DNA of 32,878 nt from Puniceicoccaceae bacterium (GTDB lineage: Bacteria > Verrucomicrobiota > Verrucomicrobiia > Opitutales > Coraliomargaritaceae): NCBI GenBank assembly GCA_003331195.1, contig QOOZ01000024.1:1-32878 (forward strand), written 5' to 3'. Shown piece after piece: positions 1 to 7,884 of this stretch. The notes below the pieces were generated by a model. That model ran no database searches and was not told where the DNA came from. It saw only the letters and a list, made by a program, of their open reading frames with translations. Position numbers and translations under genes: made by a program. Each line of letters starts with the position of its first letter. Within the stretch, counting starts at the first letter, position 1.

Positions 1-2
1 TA

Positions 3-770
3 CTAATCGACTCCTATCATTGGGGATATTTGTATATCAACTCCAGCCGAAGCTAGGAGGGAAACTGGCGAATTACCAGGTTTTGACAGTCCGTTGAGGG
101 CAAAGAGTCGCTTTGAATAACACTCGAGATTTACCTGCTGAAGAGGATAGGGTTCGTGATGAACTTGCCCCGACATTAATTGTGTCTTTTTTTTATTGTA
201 AGCAAAGAGACGGTAGCGCTCGGCGAGAAAGAAATCTAAACTACCTGGCTCAGCGTTAAACGTTTCACCCACCCTCTTCCATTCGTATTCCTGTGGCGTA
301 TCCCAATCTGTCCCCATCCATAGTTCTGACCGATAAGAACGGAGACTTCCTTTGTCTTCGATCTGGATTCGCGCAAGCCGGTAGTTCAGATGAAAGAAAG
401 TGCGCGCGATCCAGTTTGGTAAACGCTTAGGCGTGTCTAGAGAGTAAAACCAAACTCCTGGCCTTCCATGCTTGTCGACTACGTAAGTACGGAGATTGAG
501 CTCTGGGAAATTAGATAAGCCAGGAACAGGAGGCAAAAACCGAGGACGAACATTTCGCATCGAAAAAGGCACTATCCCTATCCAGGCCATGCCATCAAAA
601 GTATCTACTCGTAAGCCAGGCGGTAAAACCTTCGCTATAATTCGAGGATCAAATGCCCAGTGAAGGAAGAGCAACTCTTCCCATCGCTGGTACATGATAG
701 TCGGTAGTTTTGGTAAGTCCCGCTCCGCTAAACGATTTTGGATTGGCAGAATGTCAGAACCTAATTGCAT
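3..770 (-). CDS. DUF2071 (YqjF-like) family protein
   Basis: The 255-residue protein matches the DUF2071/YqjF family, which has an acetoacetate-decarboxylase-like fold. The diagnostic stretch is at about residues 30-70: a Trp-Glu-Glu-Leu-Leu-Phe-Leu-His-Trp segment, then LPPGLRVDTFDGMAWIGIVP and FSMRNVRPR. A conserved FPELNLRTYV segment follows near residue 88. No signal peptide or membrane segment is visible, so it is probably cytosolic. The biochemical role of the family is not known to me. The ATG at 770 gives a prefix of about 25 residues before the conserved part; the internal ATG at 695 is an equally plausible start. The stop codon lies at 3-5, so the gene is complete. It follows cimA on the same strand after about 80 nt and may be read through from it, but nothing links the functions. 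Confidence 0.8.
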   Translation of the reverse strand: MQLGSDILPIQNRLAERDLPKLPTIMYQRWEELLFLHWAFDPRIIAKVLPPGLRVDTFDGMAWIGIVPFSMRNVRPRFLPPVPGLSNFPELNLRTYVVDKHGRPGVWFYSLDTPKRLPNWIARTFFHLNYRLARIQIEDKGSLRSYRSELWMGTDWDTPQEYEWKRVGETFNAEPGSLDFFLAERYRLFAYNKKKTQLMSGQVHHEPYPLQQVNLECYSKRLFALNGLSKPGNSPVSLLASAGVDIQISPMIGVD

Positions 771-850
771 AGGAAACTATCGAGACTAGAGACGGAACAT
801 AACACCTTAACATTAAAGAAAGACCAATGTGCGTGTTAGGATAAGCGGCA

Positions 851-2428
851 TTATTTCTCAGATTCGAGAAGAATTTTGTATTCTACTGAATCAACTAGGG
901 CTTCCCAGGTCGCTTCAATAATGTTATCACTCGCACCGACAGTGCCCCAAATTTCATTACCATCCGTGGATTCGATTTGAACACGGATAATAGCGTCCGC
1001 GCCGTGTTGGCTTTCGAGTATGCGTACCTTAAAGTCAATCAGCTCGACGTCCATAATCTCGGGAAAGACTGGAGCGATTGCTCTGCGCAGGGCATCATCA
1101 AGTGCACCGACAGGGCCGTTGGCCTCAGCTACCGTGTGATGAATTTGGTCGTCGATCTTAACTTGCACAGTCGCCTCTGAAACGGTGCGTTTGAGTGCAG
1201 GCTGGTGACCGACCATGACGCGATAATCGATCAGCTCAAAATCATTCTTCTTACCTTTGAGGAATCGATTAAGTAGAAGCTTAAAAGAAGCATCCGCGGC
1301 CTCGTAACCATATCCGCGGAACTCTAGCTCCTTTAATTCAGCTAGAAAATCTTTCAGTTCAGGAGAACGAGCATCGAGATCGACTCCGATTTCTTTGGCT
1401 TTCATCATGACGCTACTTCGACCCGACATGTCGGAAACTAATACGCGCGTACGATTACCAACAAGCTCGGGTTCGATGTGTTCATAGCTATGTTTAACTT
1501 TTGCAGCAGCATCGGCATGCACTCCGCCTTTGTGAGCAAAAGCAGCGGGTCCAACAAAAGGAGCCGAATTATCCGAGGAGCGATTTGCCATTTCATCTAC
1601 GAAGAGTGAAAGGTCACGGATTTGATTCAGATTGGCAGCACACTTTAGTTCCTTATCCATTTTTAGGATCAAATTGGGAATGATCGTAGTAAGGTTGGCA
1701 TTGCCGTTACGTTCACCAACACCGTTGATCGTGCCTTGCACGAGAGCTGCGCCAGATTCGACCCCCGCTAGCGATACAGCTACACCAAGCCCAGAGTCAT
1801 TGTGACAGTGTACACCGATGGGCGTATCGGGGAAGTGAGCGATGACTTTGGCAACGATTTCATTGACCTCGCTCACGAGCTTGCCGCCATTAGTATCGCA
1901 GAGTGTGAGATTGATCGCGCCACCACGTTTAGCCGATTCGAGAGTTTGTAGAGCGTATTCCGAGTTATCGCTAAAGCCGTCAAAAAAATGTTCTGCATCG
2001 TAGATGACTTCGCGCCCATTATCCGTCAGGAAACGGACGGAATCTTCAATCATTTTGAGATTTTCTTCCGCAGTAGTGCGAATTACCTCGGTGACATGCA
2101 ATAGCCAAGTCTTACCGAAGATAGTGACGACAGGTGTGTTTGCATTGAGTAAAAGTTTGAGTTGCGGGTCCTCTTTAGCGCTAAGGCTGGCACGACGAGT
2201 TGAACCGAAGGCAGTGATTTTTGCGTTTTTAAGATTTAAACACTTAGCTTCCTCGAAAAAGGCCATGTCACGTGGATTAGAGCCAGGCCAACCGCCTTCA
2301 ATATAATCAACACCGAATTGATCTAATTTCTCTGCAATCCGGATCTTTCCAGCTACAGTGAAAGAGACTCCCTCGCCCTGCGTGCCGTCACGTAAGGTAG
2401 TGTCGTAGATTTTGATGCTTTGTGTCAT
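851..2428 (-). CDS. cimA: (R)-citramalate synthase
   Basis: Condenses pyruvate with acetyl-CoA to (R)-citramalate, the first step of the threonine-independent isoleucine pathway; cytosolic. The 525-residue protein opens with IYDTTLRDGTQGEGVSF, the DTTLRDG signature of the isopropylmalate/homocitrate/citramalate synthase family (metal-binding Asp14, catalytic Arg13). It carries HCHNDSGLGVA and NGVGERNGNANL, and ends in a LeuA-type regulatory domain (about residues 390-525). That architecture and length fit the CimA subgroup better than LeuA. The ATG at 2428 is chosen because it puts the conserved barrel motif at residue 8. A longer open frame reaches 2584 but would run through a terminator and tRNA-Gln. 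The gene lies about 60 nt downstream of the tRNA-Gln terminator, so it needs its own promoter or readthrough. Leucine synthase is the main alternative. Confidence 0.9.
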   Translation of the reverse strand: MTQSIKIYDTTLRDGTQGEGVSFTVAGKIRIAEKLDQFGVDYIEGGWPGSNPRDMAFFEEAKCLNLKNAKITAFGSTRRASLSAKEDPQLKLLLNANTPVVTIFGKTWLLHVTEVIRTTAEENLKMIEDSVRFLTDNGREVIYDAEHFFDGFSDNSEYALQTLESAKRGGAINLTLCDTNGGKLVSEVNEIVAKVIAHFPDTPIGVHCHNDSGLGVAVSLAGVESGAALVQGTINGVGERNGNANLTTIIPNLILKMDKELKCAANLNQIRDLSLFVDEMANRSSDNSAPFVGPAAFAHKGGVHADAAAKVKHSYEHIEPELVGNRTRVLVSDMSGRSSVMMKAKEIGVDLDARSPELKDFLAELKELEFRGYGYEAADASFKLLLNRFLKGKKNDFELIDYRVMVGHQPALKRTVSEATVQVKIDDQIHHTVAEANGPVGALDDALRRAIAPVFPEIMDVELIDFKVRILESQHGADAIIRVQIESTDGNEIWGTVGASDNIIEATWEALVDSVEYKILLESEK

Positions 2429-2487
2429 AATGATGCAGAACTTGAATAACGAAAGAAAAACAATGTTTAGCAGTGATGGGCGCAAAC

Positions 2488-2518
2488 AAAAAGACGCCCC
2501 GTAAAATCGGAGCGCCTT
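2488..2518 (-). terminator. Rho-independent terminator of tRNA-Gln
   Basis: On the minus strand an 11-bp stem (arms at 2508-2518 and 2491-2501, two G-T wobbles) closes a 6-nt loop and runs into five T residues. It starts about 7 nt beyond the tRNA-Gln CCA end and sits between that tRNA and cimA. Confidence 0.8.
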
Positions 2519-2524
2519 ATAAAG

Positions 2525-2598
2525 TGGCAGGCTCACAGGGATTTGAACCCCGACTGACGGTACCAAAAACCGAAGTGCTACCATTACACCATGAGCCT
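2525..2598 (-). tRNA. tRNA-Gln (UUG anticodon)
   Basis: The minus strand reads as a 74-nt cloverleaf with acceptor arm AGGCTCA/TGAGCCT, discriminator G73 and an encoded CCA. The anticodon loop is TTTTGGT on a CGGT/ACCG stem, giving UUG. The T arm carries GGTTCAAATCC. An A1-U72 pair and G73 are compatible with tRNA-Gln. A strong terminator follows immediately. Confidence 0.95.
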
Positions 2599-2611
2599 AA
2601 GCAAAGTCGGG

Positions 2612-2639
2612 AGAGTAGAAACCAAGACCTTATCGTCAA
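2612..2639 (-). promoter_or_regulatory. Candidate sigma-70 promoter of tRNA-Gln
   Basis: The minus strand has TTGACG (2639-2634), a 16-nt spacer, then TACTCT (2617-2612), ending 13 nt before the mature tRNA. The -35 is good and the -10 is weak (3 of 6). Confidence 0.4.
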
Positions 2640-2757
2640 GTAATCTATTCAATATTTTATCAGATATTACCCTGTAAAGAACAAGTAAAGTAGAGCAGGC
2701 TTGATATTGACGTATCGTTCAAGAATTCAGAATCTTTGTGCATGAGGTCATGGTAAT

Positions 2758-3396
2758 ATGAAGGTCTCAAATTTAATGGATACGACTCTCATACTCATTC
2801 TCACTCCGTTCATTACGGCTGGCATCGGTTGGCTAACAAATTGGGTGGCCATCCAAATGCTTTTTCACCCGCGCAAATCGATTCGTGTGTTATTTTGGAA
2901 CTGGCAAGGGTTGATACCGCGCCGCCAGAAGCAGCTGGCCGCAGAATCAGCGGAAATAATTGAGCGCGAAATTCTTCAGCAACATATGATTCTGCATGAA
3001 ATCAAAAAAATAGAGCTCGGTCCTTACTTAGAAGATACTGCTAAAACAATTGTCTGGGAGAGAATCGGCCCCCAATTACGCGCGATCCCCCTACTCGGTG
3101 GATTTATCAACGACATCACGCTTGCGAAATTCGAAGTCATTGCCGCGGCATCTATGAAAGAAGAAGCAGGACCACTGATGGAAAAAGTGGCCACTCAGTT
3201 TGAAGATACGGTCAATCTAAAGCAAATGATTGAAAATAATATTGCAGCCTTCGATCTAGACCGCCTCGAGACTATCGTTAAGCAAGTCGCTGGCCGCGAG
3301 TTTCGCACAATAGAGCGCCTCGGTGCAGTTCTTGGCTTTATCATAGGTTGCTTGCAAGTCGCCCTCTTCTGGACCACAGGTGCGATACAATTTTAA
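2758..3396 (+). CDS. DUF445 family membrane protein
   Basis: The 212-residue protein looks like DUF445 (YheB-like). An N-terminal membrane helix (about residues 8-30) leads into the family signature ITAGIGWLTNWVAIQMLFHP and then RRQKQLAAESAEII. The middle is a long helical, charged stretch. A second hydrophobic helix (about 188-208) closes the protein, giving a hairpin-like topology with both ends in the membrane. Family members can be longer (YheB is near 380 residues); this is a short form. A GAGGT ribosome-binding site at 2744-2748 supports the ATG at 2758, though Met7 (2776) is an alternative. The gene ends 12 nt before ispG and very probably shares its transcript. Function is unknown. 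Confidence 0.85.
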   Translation: MKVSNLMDTTLILILTPFITAGIGWLTNWVAIQMLFHPRKSIRVLFWNWQGLIPRRQKQLAAESAEIIEREILQQHMILHEIKKIELGPYLEDTAKTIVWERIGPQLRAIPLLGGFINDITLAKFEVIAAASMKEEAGPLMEKVATQFEDTVNLKQMIENNIAAFDLDRLETIVKQVAGREFRTIERLGAVLGFIIGCLQVALFWTTGAIQF

Positions 3397-3408
3397 ATTA
3401 ATTCACCA

Positions 3409-5481
3409 ATGACCAGTCTGGACAGATCCAAGCTAATATACTGCAGTTCTCGATTTCAAGCCCGTCGTCGTGACACTCGTGTTATCAATGTTGGTGGCAT
3501 CTACATTGGAGGGGACAATCCGATCCGCATCCAGTCGATGACGACGACGAAGACGCAAGACATTGATGCTACAGTATCGCAGACCCTTGCACTGGCAGAG
3601 GCGGGTTGCGAGATTGTCCGAATCACTGCGCCTAACAAGGCTGCAGCCGCAGCTCTGGGAGTAATCTCCAAAAAAGTACGCGCGGCGAAATGCGAGGTGC
3701 CGCTCGTTGCTGATATCCACTTCCTGCCATCAGCAGCGATGGAGGCGGCTAAACACGTCGATAAGGTACGTATCAACCCCGGCAACTACGCTGACAAAAA
3801 GAAATTCGCTGTTCTCGAATATACCGATGCCGCTTATGACGAAGAATTAGAGCGCTTGCATGAAGCCTTCTCCCCTATCGTGCTCCGTTGCAAAGAGCTT
3901 GGCCGCGCCATGAGAATCGGCACCAATCACGGTTCTCTCTCAGATCGTATCATGAATCGCTATGGCGACAGTCCTCTGGGCATGGTCGAGTGTGCGCTTG
4001 AATTTATCCGCATTGCCGAGAGTCACAATTATCAAGACATCTGCCTCTCTATGAAGGCCAGTAACCCGAAGGTGATGATCGAAGCTTACCGCCTTGCGGT
4101 CGCTCGTATGAATCAAGAAGGTATGAATTATCCCCTCCACCTTGGAGTAACCGAAGCGGGTGACGGCGAGGACGCACGGGTTAAAAGCGCAATCGGCATC
4201 GGTACTCTGCTCAATGATGGCCTCGGCGACACAATCCGCGTCTCCTTAACCGAAGACCCTATCTACGAAGTGCCCGTTGCCCGCGACCTAGCTGACAAGG
4301 CAATGACACACTGGAAGCAACAATCCGAAGTGCCCCTATCTGAGCTCACGAACGATAGTATCAACCCTTACGATTTTAACAAACGCTCAACACGTGTTGT
4401 TCAGCTCAGTTCGAAGTGCGCCATAGGCGGAGAAAGCACTCCCGCCGTCATCGTCAAGACGCATCACGCGATCAGCGAAACGCAGTCGATCGTTCAAGAT
4501 GTTTGCGCGACTCAGATGAAGCTTAAAGATATTAAAATAGAGGGCCTTCAAGTCGTCATCAATGTCGCCCATGATTTGGATCAGTTCGCACTTCTTTACG
4601 AAGCCCTCAATACAGTTATAGAATGCTTTGTCCTTGAGATCGGTCGCGCAGTCGATGTCTCCCATCTTGAAAATTTTACTTGGCCAAAAAACGGCTTAGC
4701 AGGGATTATGCTACTTCAGCACATTCCCAAAGAAGACGCCTATTACGCAGCGACACTCTTACAATTTTGCCGTGACATGAAGTTTAACTGCGCGATCGAT
4801 TGCACCGCCTTCGACCTGCATGAAGAGATCGGCGCACAACTCGCGCCCATGGGTAGCGAGCGCCTCATTTTAAGCAGGGGCATGACTTACGACGGCGTCT
4901 GCAATCAGAATAATCATCCTATTGGTAGTTATCGCGCGCTTGCCGAGGTCGTACGAGATTTTCTTCCCGATGTTCCCATCTGGATTCGCAATACAGCCAG
5001 TAACACACTTGCACCCAAAGACTACTTTTCAGACCGCCTGCTGGAGGCCAGTATGCTGATTGGCGCGACCCTATGTGATGGAATTGGCGACCTTATCAGC
5101 ATAGAGACTGAGCCTCTACTGGATAAGGCCACAACCCTTGCTTACAATATCCTGCAAGGTTCCCGCGCACGAATTACCAAGACCGAATTTGTCGCTTGCC
5201 CTAGTTGTGGGCGGACACTCTTCGACCTACAGAGCGTCACTCAAAATATTAGAAGTCGCACCGATCATCTCAAAGGTGTGACCATCGCGATCATGGGTTG
5301 CATCGTTAACGGTCCAGGCGAAATGGCCGACGCTGACTTTGGCTATGTTGGCGGTGCTCCAGATAAGATTAACCTCTACGTTGGCAAAGAGTGCGTCAAA
5401 TACAACGTCCCCGCCATTGAAGCCCTGGATCGACTGATCGAGCTAATCAAAGAAAACGGCAAGTGGGTCGATCCTAACTAA
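3409..5481 (+). CDS. ispG: 4-hydroxy-3-methylbut-2-enyl diphosphate synthase, long form
   Basis: Penultimate step of the MEP isoprenoid pathway: reductive ring opening of methylerythritol cyclodiphosphate to HMBPP by a [4Fe-4S] enzyme in the cytosol. The N-terminal TIM barrel (about 1-300) starts with IRIQSMTTTKTQDIDATVSQ and contains VPLVADIHF and VRINPGNY. The C-terminal cluster domain carries CPSC (Cys597, Cys600) and GCIVNGPGE (Cys631, Glu638), the three cluster cysteines and the usual Glu ligand. At 690 residues it is far longer than the E. coli enzyme (about 370). The extra 250-odd residues between barrel and cluster domain are the insert known from plant, chlamydial and Bacteroidota IspG. 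It is the second gene after the DUF445 gene. The downstream 177 nt hold no clear terminator. Confidence 0.96.
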   Translation: MTSLDRSKLIYCSSRFQARRRDTRVINVGGIYIGGDNPIRIQSMTTTKTQDIDATVSQTLALAEAGCEIVRITAPNKAAAAALGVISKKVRAAKCEVPLVADIHFLPSAAMEAAKHVDKVRINPGNYADKKKFAVLEYTDAAYDEELERLHEAFSPIVLRCKELGRAMRIGTNHGSLSDRIMNRYGDSPLGMVECALEFIRIAESHNYQDICLSMKASNPKVMIEAYRLAVARMNQEGMNYPLHLGVTEAGDGEDARVKSAIGIGTLLNDGLGDTIRVSLTEDPIYEVPVARDLADKAMTHWKQQSEVPLSELTNDSINPYDFNKRSTRVVQLSSKCAIGGESTPAVIVKTHHAISETQSIVQDVCATQMKLKDIKIEGLQVVINVAHDLDQFALLYEALNTVIECFVLEIGRAVDVSHLENFTWPKNGLAGIMLLQHIPKEDAYYAATLLQFCRDMKFNCAIDCTAFDLHEEIGAQLAPMGSERLILSRGMTYDGVCNQNNHPIGSYRALAEVVRDFLPDVPIWIRNTASNTLAPKDYFSDRLLEASMLIGATLCDGIGDLISIETEPLLDKATTLAYNILQGSRARITKTEFVACPSCGRTLFDLQSVTQNIRSRTDHLKGVTIAIMGCIVNGPGEMADADFGYVGGAPDKINLYVGKECVKYNVPAIEALDRLIELIKENGKWVDPN

Positions 5482-5658
5482 GGTATGAGCTCGAAACCGC
5501 TTCCTTTTGTCACTATTAAAATTATAAAATCTGACTGAGATTCTAAATTTAGAGGACACAGTTCAAAAATATGGTAGATTCGAACTGTAAGGGTTATTTA
5601 TTTCAGACACCGTTTCCTTTTTTTTATAAGGAAGTCTATTCAATGCCGTTTCTTTTTT

Positions 5659-6846
5659 GTGTTTGATTCAAACCAAGAAGCCGCAAACAGGGTCCTTCAT
5701 ACTTTCTTACCGCGAGCCGGCAGCGAATACGCGAGCACTCGAAACTACGACTATGGGTTCATGCGACGTGAAAACGTGTCAATGCTGTCGCCATGGATAC
5801 GGATTCGCATGCTTCCTGAGTGGCAAATTTTAAGTGCCGTTTTAGATGTTCACTCTAAGTCTTCCGCGTCTAAGTTCATTGACGAGGTTTGCTGGCGTAC
5901 TTATTGGAAGGGCTGGTTAGAGTTACGCCCCTCGGTCTGGAAAGACTATATCTCAGAATTAGCTGAGGATCGAGAACGTTGTAAAAAAGATGTAGATTAC
6001 ACACAGATAATTACAGCACGTAGCGGGATAGCCGCAATGGACGCCTGGACTAGTGAACTGATCGAGACTGGTTACCTGCATAATCACACTCGTATGTGGT
6101 ATGCCAGCATATGGATACACACACTCAAGCTGCCTTGGACGCTGGGCGCGGATTTCTTTTTAAGGCACTTACTCGATGGGGACGCTGCTTCTAACACACT
6201 GAGCTGGCGATGGGTGGCGGGGCTGCACACCCAAGGGAAAGTCTACCTCGCTCAAGAATCAAATATTTGTAAATTCACAGCAGGACGGCATGCGCTTGAG
6301 ATACCTCTCGCAACACAGTCAGCTGAGATCAAAACTAGTCAAAAAAATACGACCCCCAGGATACTAGCAGCCTATGATGAACCGATTCCAAGCGGGCGAG
6401 TCGGATTACTTGTCCACGAGGATGACCTGTCAGCAGTAAATTGGCTGGCCGCTTCATCTGAGCTAGTTGCAGTCGCAGGTATGCTTCCATTAGCCGCTTA
6501 CCAGAAGTATGGTATTGAAGAAAAAGTAATACAATTCCGCTCTGACTGTATGCGTTCTTTATTACCTGAAAAAGCAGAGATATTTAATTGCCCAAAAAAA
6601 GTGGCTGAATGGGCGCATTTACAAAAACTCGATGCAGTCATAATGGCCGCCCCCCCCGTTGGCATCTGGGACGATCTAATCTTAGATTTGGAGTCTTCGC
6701 TCGCGGCACTTGGGCTTGTAGTAATTAAGCGACGTCATTGGTGGGATGCTCACTTTTATCCAGCCGCAGGTGCGGGTTTTTTTAAATATAAAAAATTAAT
6801 CCCCTCTGCGCTCGACAAGCTGGTAGACCAAGCAACCAACCTATGA
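5659..6846 (+). CDS. Photolyase/cryptochrome-like FAD-binding protein, possibly with permuted domain order
   Basis: Residues about 8-205 match the FAD-binding helical domain of photolyases and cryptochromes. Landmarks are VSMLSPWIRIRML (40-52), FIDEVCWRTYWKGW (73-86), NHTRMWYASIWIHTLKLPW (142-160) and DGDAASNTLSWRWVAGLHTQGK (173-194, the Asp-x-Asp-x-Ala-x-Asn signature of the FAD site). The antenna domain that normally precedes it is missing. Residues about 240-395 instead look like that alpha/beta domain: GRVGLLVHEDDLSA, then KLDAVIMAAPPVGIWDDLI and a HFYPAAGAGFFKYKKLIP ending that resembles the photolyase domain junction. The domains therefore seem swapped. The start is a GTG at 5659 with no nearby ribosome-binding site; an ATG at 5643 with AAGGAAG upstream is out of frame. 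It overlaps the next gene by ATGA. A light-driven repair or sensory role is inferred. Confidence 0.8.
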   Translation: MFDSNQEAANRVLHTFLPRAGSEYASTRNYDYGFMRRENVSMLSPWIRIRMLPEWQILSAVLDVHSKSSASKFIDEVCWRTYWKGWLELRPSVWKDYISELAEDRERCKKDVDYTQIITARSGIAAMDAWTSELIETGYLHNHTRMWYASIWIHTLKLPWTLGADFFLRHLLDGDAASNTLSWRWVAGLHTQGKVYLAQESNICKFTAGRHALEIPLATQSAEIKTSQKNTTPRILAAYDEPIPSGRVGLLVHEDDLSAVNWLAASSELVAVAGMLPLAAYQKYGIEEKVIQFRSDCMRSLLPEKAEIFNCPKKVAEWAHLQKLDAVIMAAPPVGIWDDLILDLESSLAALGLVVIKRRHWWDAHFYPAAGAGFFKYKKLIPSALDKLVDQATNL

Positions 6847-7817
6847 AGACCATTTACAAAAATGCCATGTTAGGCTCACTCGCAGCTGACGCTCTATCTA
6901 TGCCAGTTCACTGGTATTATGACACACACAAGCTAGATCGTGATTATGGCCTACTGACGGGCTACGTTGCACCTAAAAATCCGCATACCGATAGCATTCT
7001 CTGGCGCTCGCACTACAATCCACGGAACGAGAAGGGCAACATACTCCACGATCAAGTGAAGTATTGGGGTCGACGCGGGGTTCACTATCACCAGTTTTTG
7101 GCAGCGGGTGAAAACACTATCAACTATCAGTTGGGGAAAGAGCTTTATCTGAACATACTCCAGAATGGTGCCTACGATTCAAATAAGTGGTTGCTTCGTT
7201 ATATTGACTGTCTTCTAGAAAAGGGGTGGCATCAGGACACCTATCTTGAAGAATATCACCGTGCTTTTTTCGATAACTATGCAAAAGGCGTAGCTCCTTC
7301 AAATTGTGGGATCGACGACCTACATATAGGTGGACTCAGCCATGTTCCCTGTCTTTTAGCTGGGCTCATTGAAACAGGTGTAACTGGTCTCGATGAGCAA
7401 TTGTTTCAGGTAGAAAAGCACGTTCGATTGACGCATCGAAACCGATATGTGAGCGAAGCCGCTGCCGCAATGACTCGTATCCTTTATTCTCTTGGGGATG
7501 GTATCGACTTGCTAAAGGCATTAGAATGCCACGCAAAAGCCTGGGCATCCGCAGGGCAGTTTGACACATGGACTCATTTCCCTGACCGAACCGTAATCGG
7601 TCGTCATCTGACGATGGCATGCTACTTGCCCGAATCATTCACCGCTAGTCTCTACCTATGTTGGAAATATGCGAACGACTTTAACTCAGGTATTCTTGCA
7701 AATGCACATTGCGGCGGTGATAATTGCCACCGAGGAGCAGTGGTTGGCGCACTCCTTGGTGCCGCTAATGGCGTGCCAGACAAATGGAAAGAGGGCTTAA
7801 CGAAAATCCCCTTCTAA
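6843..7817 (+). CDS. ADP-ribosylglycohydrolase family protein
   Basis: The 324-residue protein belongs to the ADP-ribosylglycohydrolase fold (DraG/ARH), which removes ADP-ribose from proteins, nucleic acids or small molecules using two Mg ions. Residues 9-26 (MLGSLAADALSMPVHWYYD) match the family's opening GxxxGDALG region with a metal-binding Asp at 16. The C-terminal family block is CGGDNCHRGAVVGALLGAANG (290-310). Classical members have GGDTDT there; here Thr-Asp-Thr is replaced by Asn-Cys-His, so metal coordination must differ, or the protein belongs to a divergent subgroup. No signal peptide is seen. Its ATG overlaps the stop of the photolyase-like gene (ATGA at 6843-6846), which implies translational coupling and perhaps joint function. 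The substrate is unknown. Confidence 0.85.
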   Translation: MKTIYKNAMLGSLAADALSMPVHWYYDTHKLDRDYGLLTGYVAPKNPHTDSILWRSHYNPRNEKGNILHDQVKYWGRRGVHYHQFLAAGENTINYQLGKELYLNILQNGAYDSNKWLLRYIDCLLEKGWHQDTYLEEYHRAFFDNYAKGVAPSNCGIDDLHIGGLSHVPCLLAGLIETGVTGLDEQLFQVEKHVRLTHRNRYVSEAAAAMTRILYSLGDGIDLLKALECHAKAWASAGQFDTWTHFPDRTVIGRHLTMACYLPESFTASLYLCWKYANDFNSGILANAHCGGDNCHRGAVVGALLGAANGVPDKWKEGLTKIPF

Positions 7818-7884
7818 TCTAAAGTTACTATCTATCGTCCTTCAGACCCGGGACACGTATTCCCTTGAATATGGTATTGTATGA

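Noticed and set aside
2004..2306. Long frames antisense to cimA, and similar frames antisense to parC, accA, rluA and the sulfatases
   Set aside because: They are mirror frames of well-supported genes with no family motifs of their own.
2429..2584. N-terminal extension of the citramalate synthase frame to 2584
   Set aside because: It would translate through a terminator hairpin and the tRNA-Gln gene; the conserved protein starts at 2428.
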